Below, piece by piece: positions 1 to 8,364 of a stretch of DNA of 64,000 nt (the first letter of the stretch is position 1; each line of letters starts with the position of its first letter). Under the pieces are notes generated by a model. It was given only the letters and a program-made list of their open reading frames with translations. It was not told the DNA's origin and did no database searches. The DNA is from Streptomyces sp. NBC_00287 (GTDB taxonomy: Bacteria; Actinomycetota; Actinomycetes; Streptomycetales; Streptomycetaceae). The stretch lies in the NCBI RefSeq assembly GCF_036173105.1, contig NZ_CP108053.1, positions 8,184,001 to 8,248,000 of the forward strand. Reading direction: 5' to 3'. The translations under genes and the position numbers were made by a program.

Positions 1-126
1 GTCGTGGCCGGCTTCTCGCAGGGACAGCTGTACGGGAAGGGGCTTGCCGCGGGGCTGGCCATCGTCCTTCTCGGAGTCATGTTCGACCGGATCACTCAGG
101 CAGCGGCGCGACGCACCAGCGCATAA
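1..126 (+). CDS. ABC transporter permease, C-terminal fragment (glycine betaine/proline type, ProW-like)
   Basis: The open frame enters from the left edge and gives about 41 residues ending in TAA at 124-126. The segment has a hydrophobic stretch (LAAGLAIVLLGVMFDR) followed by a basic tail, which fits the last membrane helix and cytoplasmic end of a ProW/OpuAB-type permease. The family call rests mostly on the next gene, a glycine-betaine-type binding lipoprotein starting 13 bases later in the same direction. The N-terminus and the transport signature lie outside the window. The permease would pair with this binding protein and an ATPase upstream. Confidence 0.7.
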   Translation, partial: VVAGFSQGQLYGKGLAAGLAIVLLGVMFDRITQAAARRTSA

Positions 127-139
127 GGAGCAACTGACC

Positions 140-1126
140 ATGGCAAGGCAAGCAAGACAATGGAGAGTCGGCGCGGCCGGCATAGCGGGCGCAGCTGTTA
201 TCGGACTGACCCTCTCCGCCTGCGGCGGTGCGAAGGTCGGTGACAACTCCTCGGACGCCGGCGGCTCGGACAGCTCCGGCAAGTGCGGCACCTTCAACCT
301 CGCGGTCAACCCGTGGGTGGGCTACGAGGCCAACGCGGCCGTCCTCGCCTACGTCGCGGAGAACGACCTCGGCTGCAAGGTCACCAAGAAGGACCTGAAG
401 GAAGAGATCGCCTGGCAGGGCTTCGGGACGGGCGAGGTCGACGCCGTCGTCGAGAACTGGGGCCACGACGACCTGAAGAAGAAGTACATCACCGACCAGA
501 AGACCGCCGTCGACGCCGGCCCGACCGGCAACGAAGGCCTCATCGGCTGGTATGTGCCGCCGTGGCTGGCCAAGGCGCACCCGGACATCCTCGACTGGAA
601 CAACCTCAACAAGTACGCGGCCGAGTTCAAGACGTCCGAGTCCGGCGGCAAGGGGCAACTCCTCGACGGCGACCCGTCGTTCGTCACCAACGACGAGGCC
701 CTGGTGAAGAACCTGAAGCTGGACTACAAGGTCGTGTACGCGGGCAGTGAGACCGCCCTCATCCAGGCCTTCCGCAAGGCGGAGAAGAACAAGGAATGGG
801 TGATCGGCTACTTCTACGAGCCGCAGTGGTTCATGTCCGAGGTGCCGCTGGAGAAGATCAAGCTGCCGGAGTACAAGGAGGGCTGCGACGCCGACCCCGA
901 GAAGGTCGACTGCGACTACCCCGTGTACAAGCTGGACAAGATCGTCGCTGCGAAGTTCGCCGAGTCGGGCAGCCCGGCCTATGACCTGGTGAAGAACTTC
1001 ACCTGGACGAACGACGACCAGAACGTCGTGGCGAAGTACATCGCGGTGGACAAGATGACCCCCGAGGCCGCGGCCGAGAAGTGGGTCGAGGCCAACCGCG
1101 ACAAGGTGGACGCCTGGCTGAAGTAG
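140..1126 (+). CDS. Glycine betaine/choline ABC transporter substrate-binding lipoprotein (OpuAC/ProX family)
   Basis: A 328-residue extracytoplasmic binding protein for a quaternary-amine importer. The ATG at 140 follows an AAGGAG ribosome site at 125-130, just after the permease stop. The N-terminus is a lipoprotein signal (basic RQARQWR, hydrophobic core, lipobox LSAC near residue 30). The mature part has OpuAC features: AVNPWVGYEANAAV near the start, GFGTGEVDAVVENWGH, and aromatic-rich WYVPPWLA and FYEPQWF, which in this family form the cage for the trimethylammonium head. The downstream dimethylglycine oxidase and FolD suggest the imported betaine is catabolised as well as used as osmolyte. 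The exact ligand is inferred. Confidence 0.9.
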   Translation: MARQARQWRVGAAGIAGAAVIGLTLSACGGAKVGDNSSDAGGSDSSGKCGTFNLAVNPWVGYEANAAVLAYVAENDLGCKVTKKDLKEEIAWQGFGTGEVDAVVENWGHDDLKKKYITDQKTAVDAGPTGNEGLIGWYVPPWLAKAHPDILDWNNLNKYAAEFKTSESGGKGQLLDGDPSFVTNDEALVKNLKLDYKVVYAGSETALIQAFRKAEKNKEWVIGYFYEPQWFMSEVPLEKIKLPEYKEGCDADPEKVDCDYPVYKLDKIVAAKFAESGSPAYDLVKNFTWTNDDQNVVAKYIAVDKMTPEAAAEKWVEANRDKVDAWLK

Positions 1127-1150
1127 CCCGGGGTCGACAGCCGGTCGGAC

Positions 1151-1196
1151 ATGCCCGGCGGGCGGTGCGCACAGGGGTGCACCGCCCGCCGGGCAT
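1151..1196 (+). terminator. Strong hairpin terminator after the betaine-binding protein gene
   Basis: A perfect 18-bp inverted repeat (1151-1168 with 1179-1196) encloses a 10-base loop, 24 bases after the stop codon. As usual in streptomycetes there is no clear U-tract. It separates the transporter transcript from the dimethylglycine oxidase gene. Confidence 0.8.
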
Positions 1197-1257
1197 TGCC
1201 ATGTCCAGGGCTGGGTTCAGGCCGTGTTTCGGGCTGTTTTCCGGTCTCAAGGACCCC

Positions 1258-1317
1258 TTGACACCCCCTCCCCGGGGCAGGCACATTGAGTTGCGCAACC
1301 TGAACCATGTTGCGCAC
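1258..1317 (+). promoter_or_regulatory. Promoter with a repeated palindromic operator upstream of dimethylglycine oxidase
   Basis: A perfect -35 (TTGACA, 1258-1263) is followed 18 bases later by CACATT (1282-1287) as a possible -10. At the expected start of transcription lies the perfect 10-bp palindrome GTTGCGCAAC (1290-1299). A second copy of its left part, GTTGCGCAC, begins 19 bases later at 1309, about two helical turns away on the same face. This fits a repressor site, perhaps of IclR type, but the regulator is not identifiable here. Promoter and operator are predictions. Confidence 0.5.
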
Positions 1318-1363
1318 AAAGCAACTTAACCGGCTGGACTGGTTTTCAATCGGAGGTGCGGCG

Positions 1364-3802
1364 ATGGCGGGACCCCGAGTGGTGATCATCGGAGCGGGCG
1401 TCGTGGGAGCGGCCCTCGCGGACGAGATCTCCGCACGAGGCTGGACCGAAGTGACCGTGGTCGACCAGGGCCCGCTGCCCGCCACCGGCGGCTCCAGCTC
1501 GCATGCCCCGGGCCTGGTCTTCCAGACGAACTCCTCCAAGACCATGACGGAACTGGCCCGCTACACCGTCGAGAAGTTCTGCTCCCTCGACGTCGACGGC
1601 AAGCCCTGCTTCCTCCAGGTCGGCGGCCTCGAAGTGGCCACCACCCCCGAGCGCCTCACCGAACTGCACCGCCGCCACGGCTGGATCACCGCCTGGGGCA
1701 TCGAGGCCCGCCTCCTGACCCCCGACGAGTGCGTCGAACAGCACCCGCTGGTCAACCGCGACAGGGTCCTCGGCGGCCTCCTGGTCCCGACCGACGGCCT
1801 CGCCAAGGCCGTCCTCGCCGTCGAGGCACAGATCCGCCGGGCCACCGAGCGAGGCGTCAGCTTCCTGGCCCGCCACGAAGTCCTCGACGTCCAGCAGGCC
1901 GACGGCAAGATCACCGGCGTCCTCACCGACCAGGGCGAGATCCCCGCCGACATCGTCGTGTGCTGTGCCGGCATCTGGGGCCCGAAGATCGCCCGCATGG
2001 TGGGCATGAACCTCCCACTCACCCCGCTCGCCCATCAGCTCGCCTGGACCGGCCCGGTACCGGCCCTCGCCGGCCAGACCGAGGAGGCCGTCCGCCCGAT
2101 CCTGCGCCACCAGGACGCCGACCTCTACTACCGCGACCGCTACGACGGCATCGGCATCGGCTACTACGGCCACCGCCCCATGCCGATCACCGCCGACGAG
2201 ATCCTCTCCGTGGACGAGGCCGCCGACATGCCGTCGGTCCTGAAGTTCACCGAGGACGACTTCGCGGACGCCTGGACCGAGACCCAGTCCCTGCTCCCCG
2301 CGACGAAGGAGGCGAAGGTCGAGGAAGGCATCAACGGCCTGTTCTCCTTCACCACCGACAACTTCCCGCTGCTCGGCGAGTCCCCGGACGTCAAGGGCTT
2401 CTGGGTCGCCGAGGCCGTCTGGGTCACCCACTCCGCGGGCGTCGGCCGGGCCATGGCCGAATGGCTGGTCGACGGCCACTGCTCGTCCTTCGACCTGCAC
2501 GAGTGCGACGTCAACCGCTTCGAGCCGCACCAGCTCACCCCGGAGTACGTCCTGGCCCGCGACTGCCAGAACTTCGTCGAGGTCTACGACATCCTCCACC
2601 CCCTCCAGCCGTCCGGGAAGCCGCGCCCGATCCGCACCAGCCCCTTCCACACCCGCCAGGAGGAGCACGGCGCGTTCTTCCTGGAGGCCAATGGCTGGGA
2701 GCGCCCGCAGTGGTACCAGGCCAACGCGAGCCTGGTGGAAGGCCGTTCCATACCCACCCCGAACGACTGGGCCGCGCAGTTCTGGTCGCCCATCGTCGGC
2801 GCGGAGGCCCAGGCCACCCGCGAGACCGTCGCCATGTACGACATGACGGCCCTCAAGCGCCTCGAAGTCAGCGGCCCCGGTGCCGCGGCCTTCCTGGAGC
2901 GCCTGTGCACCGGCAAGATCGACAAGTCGGTCGGCTCGGTGACATACACCCTGCTCCTGGACCACGACGGCGGCATCCGCAGCGACATCACCGTCGCCCG
3001 CCTCGCCCGTGACCTCTTCCAGGTCGGCGCCAACGGCAACCTCGACCTCGACTGGTTCACCCGCCACCTCCCCGCCGACGGCACGGTCCAGGCCCGTGAC
3101 ATCACGCCGGGCACCTGTTGCATCGGCCTGTGGGGCCCGCTGGCCCGCAAGGTCCTCCAGCCCCTCACCGACGAGGACTTCACGAACGACGGCCTGAAGT
3201 ACTTCCGCGCCAAGCGCGCCCACATCGGCAGCGTGCCGGTGACGGCGATGCGGCTGTCGTACGTCGGCGAACTCGGCTGGGAGATCTACACCACCGCCGA
3301 CCTCGGACAGAAGCTCTGGGACACCCTCTGGGCCGCCGCCCAGCCTCTCGGCGGCGTCATCGCCGGCCGCGGCGCCTTCAACAGCCTCCGCCTGGAGAAG
3401 GGCTACCGTTCCTTCGGCACCGACATGACCTACGAGCACGACCCCTACGAGGCCGGCGTCGGCTTCGCCGTCAAGCTCGACAAGGACGACTTCATCGGGA
3501 AGGCGGCCCTTGAGCGCCGTAAGGCCGATGTACGACGCAAGCTGACCTGCCTCACCATCGACGACCCGCAGGCGGTCGTCATGGGCAAGGAGCCGGTCTA
3601 CGACGGCGACCGCTCCGTCGGCTACGTCACCAGCGCCGCCTACGGCTACACCATCGGCAAGGGCATCGCCTACGCCTGGCTGCCCACGGAACTCACCGCC
3701 CCCGGCACCACCGTGCACATCGGCTACTTCGACCGGCGGGTCGAGGCGGTCGTCGCGGAGGAGCCGCTGTTCGACCCGACCATGTCCCGTCTTCGTGGCT
3801 AG
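1364..3802 (+). CDS. Dimethylglycine oxidase-like FAD/tetrahydrofolate enzyme
   Basis: The 812-residue protein matches the architecture of Arthrobacter dimethylglycine oxidase over its whole length. An N-terminal DAO-type FAD fold (GAGVVG at residues 10-15) carries the GGSSSHAPGLVFQ motif, whose His47 is the expected site of covalent FAD attachment. The C-terminal half is a GcvT-like folate domain (SDITVARL, TCCIGLWGPLAR, RLSYVGELGWEIY, RLEKGYRSFGTDMT). The expected reaction is oxidative demethylation of dimethylglycine to sarcosine, with the methylene group passed to tetrahydrofolate and electrons to O2. The ATG at 1364 follows GGAGGT at 1352-1357. folD follows at once, providing the next step for the folate product. 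Sarcosine could be an alternative substrate. Confidence 0.88.
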   Translation: MAGPRVVIIGAGVVGAALADEISARGWTEVTVVDQGPLPATGGSSSHAPGLVFQTNSSKTMTELARYTVEKFCSLDVDGKPCFLQVGGLEVATTPERLTELHRRHGWITAWGIEARLLTPDECVEQHPLVNRDRVLGGLLVPTDGLAKAVLAVEAQIRRATERGVSFLARHEVLDVQQADGKITGVLTDQGEIPADIVVCCAGIWGPKIARMVGMNLPLTPLAHQLAWTGPVPALAGQTEEAVRPILRHQDADLYYRDRYDGIGIGYYGHRPMPITADEILSVDEAADMPSVLKFTEDDFADAWTETQSLLPATKEAKVEEGINGLFSFTTDNFPLLGESPDVKGFWVAEAVWVTHSAGVGRAMAEWLVDGHCSSFDLHECDVNRFEPHQLTPEYVLARDCQNFVEVYDILHPLQPSGKPRPIRTSPFHTRQEEHGAFFLEANGWERPQWYQANASLVEGRSIPTPNDWAAQFWSPIVGAEAQATRETVAMYDMTALKRLEVSGPGAAAFLERLCTGKIDKSVGSVTYTLLLDHDGGIRSDITVARLARDLFQVGANGNLDLDWFTRHLPADGTVQARDITPGTCCIGLWGPLARKVLQPLTDEDFTNDGLKYFRAKRAHIGSVPVTAMRLSYVGELGWEIYTTADLGQKLWDTLWAAAQPLGGVIAGRGAFNSLRLEKGYRSFGTDMTYEHDPYEAGVGFAVKLDKDDFIGKAALERRKADVRRKLTCLTIDDPQAVVMGKEPVYDGDRSVGYVTSAAYGYTIGKGIAYAWLPTELTAPGTTVHIGYFDRRVEAVVAEEPLFDPTMSRLRG

Positions 3803-3818
3803 CAGAGGGGTATCGCCG

Positions 3819-4688
3819 GTGACCGCACGACTCCTCGACGGCAAGGCGACCGCTGCCCGGATCCGCGGTGAACTCGCCGAACGCGTGGCCAAGTTGACCG
3901 CCGACGGCGGCCGTGCGCCCGGACTCGGCACTGTCCTGGTCGGCGACGACCCGGGCAGCCGCGCCTACGTCGCCGGCAAGCACCGCGACTGCGCGCAGGT
4001 GGGCATCGCGTCCATCCGCCGGGACCTGCCCGCCGACGCTTCCCAGCGGCAGGTCGAGGACGTCATCGACGAACTCAACGCCGACCCGGCCTGTACCGGC
4101 TACATCGTCCAACTCCCGCTCCCGGGACACCTGGACGCCAACGCCGTACTGGAACGCATGGACCCGGCCAAGGACGCCGACGGTCTGCACCCCGTCAACC
4201 TCGGCCGGCTCGTCCTCGGCGTCGAGGCCCCCCTGCCCTGCACCCCGCGCGGCATCGTCGAACTGCTGCGCCGGTACGACGTCCCCATCGCCGGAGCCCG
4301 GGTGTGCGTGATCGGACGGGGCATCACGGTGGGACGGCCGATGGGGCTTCTGTTGACCCGCCGTAGCGAGAACGCCACCGTCACCCTCTGCCACACCGGA
4401 ACCAAGGGCCTGGCCTGGCATGTGCGCGAGGCGGACATCGTCATCGCGGCCGCCGGCTCGCCGGGACTGATCACCAAGGACATGCTGCGCCCCGGCGCGG
4501 CCGTCCTGGACGTCGGCATCACCCGCACCGACCACGGACTCGTCGGCGACGTGCACCCGGAGGCCGCCACGGTCGCCGGATGGCTCGCGCCGATGCCTGG
4601 GGGCGTGGGCCCCATGACCCGAGCCATGCTGCTCGCCAATGTCGTCGAGGCCGCCGAGAGGAACGCGAACATCGCCATGGCGCGCTAG
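3819..4688 (+). CDS. folD: Bifunctional methylenetetrahydrofolate dehydrogenase/methenyltetrahydrofolate cyclohydrolase
   Basis: A 289-residue FolD of normal length. It shows the catalytic YVAGKHRDC segment, the folate-pocket YIVQLPLPGHLD, the PCTPRGIVELL helix, the NADP-binding GRGITVGRPMG loop, and the C-terminal PMPGGVGPMTRAML signature. It oxidises 5,10-methylene-THF to methenyl-THF and hydrolyses it to 10-formyl-THF. Placed 16 bases after the dimethylglycine oxidase stop, it probably handles the methylene-THF made there and may be a catabolic paralogue of a housekeeping FolD. The GTG at 3819 is preferred over the in-frame GTG at 3795 because the product then begins MTARLLDGK and AGAGGGG precedes it. 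Its stop overlaps the convergent lipoprotein gene by four bases. Confidence 0.95.
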   Translation: MTARLLDGKATAARIRGELAERVAKLTADGGRAPGLGTVLVGDDPGSRAYVAGKHRDCAQVGIASIRRDLPADASQRQVEDVIDELNADPACTGYIVQLPLPGHLDANAVLERMDPAKDADGLHPVNLGRLVLGVEAPLPCTPRGIVELLRRYDVPIAGARVCVIGRGITVGRPMGLLLTRRSENATVTLCHTGTKGLAWHVREADIVIAAAGSPGLITKDMLRPGAAVLDVGITRTDHGLVGDVHPEAATVAGWLAPMPGGVGPMTRAMLLANVVEAAERNANIAMAR

Positions 4689-5254
4689 ACCTCGGGGCAC
4701 TGCACGGCGGTTCCCTCGACGCGCCGGCCGTCCGGGCCCGTGACACTCACCAGGACCGGTTCGGTCCCGGGGTCGGCGACGCGCTGCGCGGCGGCTGCCG
4801 TGCAGATGATCTGGGCCGCCGCGATGTCGCTCAACTTGCCTGCCGACTGGTCGAGTTCGACGGAGATTCCGTCGTCCCGCGTCGTCACCCGGAACAGGTC
4901 GGCCCGGCGTCTGTCCTGTGGCACGGCGCTGGCGCCGTCCGTGGCCGGGGCGGCCGGGGCCCGCGTGGGCAGGCCCGGGAGCAGTGGCAGCTGGGTGGTG
5001 ATCAGCTTGCCCCGCTCCGTGTCGGTCGGGCCCAGGAGCAGGATCTCAAGGGCCTTCTCTACGTCGACCGGCGCGGAGGTCTGGCGGGGGACGGAGATCA
5101 GAGTGCTGTCGGCCACCACGAAGTAGACCCGGATCGTCGGCACGACCCCACTGGCGGGACCGCCCGCCTCCACCACGCCGGTCGTGGGGATGCCGCAGGA
5201 GGTGAGCGCACACAGGGCGGCGAGGCACAGCGCCGATCGTCGTGGGGGAGTCAT
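4685..5254 (-). CDS. GerMN-like lipoprotein coupled to a two-component system
   Basis: A 189-residue exported lipoprotein with a short signal ending in the lipobox LTSC (cysteine near residue 20). The mature part resembles the GerMN fold: IRVYFVVADSTLISVPR, then a repeat-like segment rich in VEKALEILLLGPT and ELDQSAGKLSDIAAAQIICTAAA. No catalytic site is visible. Its ATG overlaps the kinase stop as ATGA, so it is translationally coupled as third gene of a regulator-kinase-lipoprotein operon. Lipoproteins in similar positions (LpqB with MtrAB, CseA with CseBC) modulate the kinase outside the membrane. A similar role here is inference. Confidence 0.75.
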   Translation of the reverse strand: MTPPRRSALCLAALCALTSCGIPTTGVVEAGGPASGVVPTIRVYFVVADSTLISVPRQTSAPVDVEKALEILLLGPTDTERGKLITTQLPLLPGLPTRAPAAPATDGASAVPQDRRRADLFRVTTRDDGISVELDQSAGKLSDIAAAQIICTAAAAQRVADPGTEPVLVSVTGPDGRRVEGTAVQCPEV

Positions 5255-6723
5255 GAGCCGCTCTCCGGGGTCAACTCGTCGCCGGGCAGGGGGAGTCGTA
5301 CGGTGAAAACGGCGCCCCCTTCGGGCCGGTTCGCCGCGTGGACGGTGCCGCCGTGCATCCGGACGTTCTCGGCGGTGATCGCGAGGCCCAGGCCGCTGCC
5401 CTCGGTGCGGGTGCGGGCGGCGTCGGACTTGTAGAACCGTTCGAAGACATGGGGCAGCACGGTGTCGGGGATGCCGGACCCGCTGTCCAGCACCTCGATC
5501 ACCGCGAGCCGCTCCCCGCCCTCGTAGAGCCGCAGTCGGACAGGACGCGCGCCGTGCCGCAGGGCGTTGCCGACGAGGTTGGCGACGACGACGTCCAGAC
5601 GGCGCGGGTCGACTCGGCCGCGCAGGGCGCCGGGCGGTGGCAGCTCGCAGTCGACGAGCTCGGTCCAGGCGCGCGCGGAGAGGGTGCGCCGGAGCGACTC
5701 GGCGAGGTCGATCTCGTCCAGGTGCAGCGTCGCGGCGCCCGCGTCGAAACGGGAGATCTCCATCAGGTCGTCCACGAGACGGGCCAGTTTCACGGTCTCC
5801 TCGCTGATCAGCCGGACCGCGGTGGCGGTGTCCGGGTCCAGCCCGGCGGCGTCCTCGTCGAGGACGTCGGTCACCGCCGACATGGCGGCCAGCGGGGTGC
5901 GCAGTTCGTGCGACACATCCGCGGCGAACCGGCGGGCCCGCGCCTCCATGCCGCGCAGTTCGGCCACCGACTCCTCCAGCGCGGCGGCCGTCTCGTTGAA
6001 CGTGTGCGACAGAGCGGCGAGTTCGTCGGACCCGTTGACGGCGAGCCGGGTGTCGAGCCGGCCCTCGGCGATGCTCCGGGTGGCGCGGCGCAGCGCCCGC
6101 ACCGGCCGCAGCACCCCGCGCGCGGCGAGCAGGGCCAGCAGCACGGCGAGCGCCAGGGCGGGCACGGTGGCCCGCTCGACCGCGGAGACCAGGGCGTCGA
6201 CGTAGGCCCGTTCCGTGGTCTGCGGCACCGTCAGAAAGACCCTGACCCCGGAGGGGTAGGCGCCCCCGTCGATCGAGGTGAACAGGACCGACATACCGAC
6301 GACCAGCGAGGTGTGGTCGCCGCTGTCCACCCGCTGGAAGACGGTCGCCATGCTGGAGTGCACGGCCTCGCGCAGGGTGGGGGTCAGTTCCTCGAAGGGG
6401 TCGCCCGTGGCGGAGGTCGCGCTCAGGTCGTCGTAGGTGGCCAGGACCCGCCATGTCCCGGAGGGGTCGGCGCGGGCCACGTCCGTCGCGAACCGCCGCA
6501 GTTCGTCCTCGCCCGGCGGGAAGGCGAGTTCCTCGGCGAGCCGGCCGACCTGGGTGCGCAGGAGCTGGATCACGGTGTCCTGGCTCTGCTGGAGCACGCC
6601 GATGCGCGCCTCGCGGAACGTCAGGGCGCCGGTGGTGGCGGCGGTGATTGCGGTGACCAGCGCGAAGGCCACCACCAACCGCATCCGCAGGCCGCGCAGT
6701 TGCGGGAACCGGGGTCGCCTCAC
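5251..6723 (-). CDS. Sensor histidine kinase (OmpR-partner type)
   Basis: The 490-residue membrane kinase has one N-terminal helix (MRLVVAFALVTAITAATTG), an extracytoplasmic sensor of roughly 140 residues, a second helix (VPALALAVLLALLAARG), a HAMP linker, a HisKA segment with the phospho-accepting His in VSHELRTPLAAM, and HATPase_c boxes (NLVGNALRHGA as N-box, DSGSGIPD as G1, GSGLGLAI as G2). It starts with GTG at 6721-6723, overlapping the response regulator stop as GTGA, and its own stop overlaps the lipoprotein start. The signal is unknown, but the lipoprotein suggests envelope sensing. By partner similarity it is closest to AfsQ2-type kinases. Confidence 0.93.
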   Translation of the reverse strand: MRRPRFPQLRGLRMRLVVAFALVTAITAATTGALTFREARIGVLQQSQDTVIQLLRTQVGRLAEELAFPPGEDELRRFATDVARADPSGTWRVLATYDDLSATSATGDPFEELTPTLREAVHSSMATVFQRVDSGDHTSLVVGMSVLFTSIDGGAYPSGVRVFLTVPQTTERAYVDALVSAVERATVPALALAVLLALLAARGVLRPVRALRRATRSIAEGRLDTRLAVNGSDELAALSHTFNETAAALEESVAELRGMEARARRFAADVSHELRTPLAAMSAVTDVLDEDAAGLDPDTATAVRLISEETVKLARLVDDLMEISRFDAGAATLHLDEIDLAESLRRTLSARAWTELVDCELPPPGALRGRVDPRRLDVVVANLVGNALRHGARPVRLRLYEGGERLAVIEVLDSGSGIPDTVLPHVFERFYKSDAARTRTEGSGLGLAITAENVRMHGGTVHAANRPEGGAVFTVRLPLPGDELTPESGS

Positions 6724-7412
6724 CGCGCCGCGAACCGGTAGCCGAAGCCGCGCACGGTCTGGATGTAGCGCGGCTCGCGCGGCGGCTCGCCCATCTTGGC
6801 GCGCAGCCGCTTCACACAGGCGTCCACCAGCCGGGCGTCCCCGTGATAACTGTGCTCCCAGACCGCCTCCAGCAACTGCTGCCGGCTGAACACCTGGCCG
6901 GGGGAGGCGGACAGGGTGAGCAGCAGCCGCAGTTCGGACGGGGCGAGCGCGATCGGCACGCCTCCCCGGGCGACCGAGAGACCGGCCCGGTCGACGGCCA
7001 GATCCCCGTATGTGTCGATCTTCGGTATGCCGGCCTCGGCGGGTGCTCCGGCCGCCCGGCGCAGCACGGCACGGATCCGCGCCTGAAGTACCCGGGCCTG
7101 CACCGGCTTGACCACGTAGTCGTCGGCTCCCGCCTCAAGGCCTACGACGATGTCCTCGTCGTCCCCCCGCGCGGTCGCCATGATGATCGGCAGGGTCTGG
7201 TCCAGGGCGCGTATCTCACGGCACACGTCCAGGCCGGGCATTCCGGGCAGCATCAGGTCCAGCACCACGACATCCGGCCGGAACGACCGCACCCGCCCGA
7301 GCCCGTCCTCCCCGGTCTCCGCGGCGGCGACCTCATGGCCCTGGCGGCGCAGGGCGAGTGCGACTCCCTCCCGCACGGCGCGGTCGTCTTCGATCAGCAG
7401 TACGCGTGGCAT
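6720..7412 (-). CDS. OmpR-family response regulator, AfsQ1-like
   Basis: The 230-residue protein has a receiver domain (LLIEDD acid pair, phospho-Asp in VVVLDLMLPG, Lys in YVVKPVQ) and a C-terminal winged helix (PSELRLLLTLSASPG, SRQQLLEAVWEHSYHGDARLVDACVKRLRAK, split here as recognition and wing segments, ending QTVRGFGYRF). Motifs such as GLEAGADDYVVKPVQ and DARLVDACVKRLRAK closely resemble AfsQ1, but identity as the AfsQ1 orthologue is unproven. It is first in a three-gene coupled operon with the kinase and lipoprotein. Tandem 11-bp repeats at 7490-7511, in the divergent upstream region, are a candidate binding site. Confidence 0.92.
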   Translation of the reverse strand: MPRVLLIEDDRAVREGVALALRRQGHEVAAAETGEDGLGRVRSFRPDVVVLDLMLPGMPGLDVCREIRALDQTLPIIMATARGDDEDIVVGLEAGADDYVVKPVQARVLQARIRAVLRRAAGAPAEAGIPKIDTYGDLAVDRAGLSVARGGVPIALAPSELRLLLTLSASPGQVFSRQQLLEAVWEHSYHGDARLVDACVKRLRAKMGEPPREPRYIQTVRGFGYRFAAR

Positions 7413-7489
7413 GCGCTCAGTATCCGTAAGAGGCCCGACCGCCTGGGATTTTGTTACGGGACGATCATATAAACCCGCACAGGATCGCG

Positions 7490-7511
7490 CGTTATCGTTT
7501 CGTTATCGCTT
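7490..7511 (+). promoter_or_regulatory. Tandem 11-bp direct repeats between response regulator and DUF3152 gene
   Basis: Two adjacent 11-mers, CGTTATCGTTT (7490-7500) and CGTTATCGCTT (7501-7511), differ at one position. Head-to-tail repeats spaced one helical turn apart are the classic site layout for OmpR-family regulators. They lie between the divergent regulator operon and the DUF3152 gene, so they may serve either. The match of site to regulator is inferred. Confidence 0.45.
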
Positions 7512-7551
7512 GAGCCAGGTTCGATCACACTGCGATCACAACCTGACGGCC

Positions 7552-8364
7552 ATGACCACGCGCAGAGCACACGCGTCCCCGAGCAAGCGGAAGGGACCGC
7601 TGTGGGGAGGCCTGGCCGCACTGGCCGTCCTGGGGGCGGCCGGGTTCGCGGCGGTGGACCGGATCGAGCGGCCCACCGCAGCCGGCGCCGCTCCCACCGA
7701 GCGCGCCGAGGCCGGCGCAGCCTCCGCCCGGCCGACGGACACCCCCCGTCCCAGCCCCAGCCCCACGCCCAGCCCCTCCGCCGAGCCCGACATCCCGTCC
7801 ACGGGACCGGGTACGTTCACCGCCGCGACCGGATCGAGCGCCAAGGCAGGTTCAGCAACACCCCTGCGCTACCGGGTCGAAGTCGAGGACGGCCTCGACC
7901 TCTCTGCCGCGGAAGTCGCCCGACAGGTCGAGCGCATCCTGGCCGACCCACGCGGATGGACCGCGGACGGCCACTCCGCATTCCAGCGGGTGCCGAACGG
8001 CCCGACCGACTTCGTCGTGAAGGTCGCGACACCCGGCACCGTGGACGAGATCTGCGGACAGTACGGCCTGGACACCGGCGGCGAGGTCAACTGCAATGTG
8101 GGCCGGAGCGTGATGGTGAACCTCAAGCGTTGGCTGCTGGCAACCCCCGTCTACGCCAAGGACGTCACCGCCTACCGCGCCCTGATCATCAACCACGAGG
8201 TGGGCCACTTCCTCGGCCATGGGCACGTCGGCTGCCCGGGCGCAGGAGAACCGGCCCCCGTGATGATGCAGCAGATCAAGGGCATGCACGGGTGCACGCC
8301 CAATGTCTGGCCGTACGACGAGAAGGGCCGGTACCTGACAGGACCGGCCCTTCCCTCTGGTTGA
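7552..8364 (+). CDS. DUF3152 secreted or membrane-anchored protein with a zinc-peptidase-like motif
   Basis: The 270-residue protein has a basic N-terminus, one hydrophobic segment (LWGGLAALAVLGAAGFAAV), a Pro/Ser/Thr-rich linker (residues about 50-85), then a DUF3152 domain. The domain carries the conserved HEVGHFLGHGH motif, shaped like the HExxHxxGxxH zinc site of metzincin peptidases, followed by GCPG and a PVMMQQ turn that could act as a Met-turn. This suggests a surface-anchored peptidase, but activity is not established for the family as far as I know. The ATG at 7552 starts the anchor; longer upstream frames would run through the regulatory region. The 3' end overlaps a hairpin shared with the convergent gene. 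Confidence 0.8.
   Translation: MTTRRAHASPSKRKGPLWGGLAALAVLGAAGFAAVDRIERPTAAGAAPTERAEAGAASARPTDTPRPSPSPTPSPSAEPDIPSTGPGTFTAATGSSAKAGSATPLRYRVEVEDGLDLSAAEVARQVERILADPRGWTADGHSAFQRVPNGPTDFVVKVATPGTVDEICGQYGLDTGGEVNCNVGRSVMVNLKRWLLATPVYAKDVTAYRALIINHEVGHFLGHGHVGCPGAGEPAPVMMQQIKGMHGCTPNVWPYDEKGRYLTGPALPSG
8323..8352. terminator. Bidirectional hairpin between convergent genes
   Basis: A perfect 10-bp inverted repeat (AAGGGCCGGT at 8323-8332, its complement at 8343-8352) has a 10-base loop and begins and ends in A/T runs. It sits inside the last codons of the DUF3152 gene and just beyond the stop of the leftward NPP1 gene, so it can terminate transcripts from both sides. Confidence 0.65.

Noticed and set aside
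1346..3931. 861-codon leftward open frame
   Set aside because: Antisense shadow of the dimethylglycine oxidase gene.
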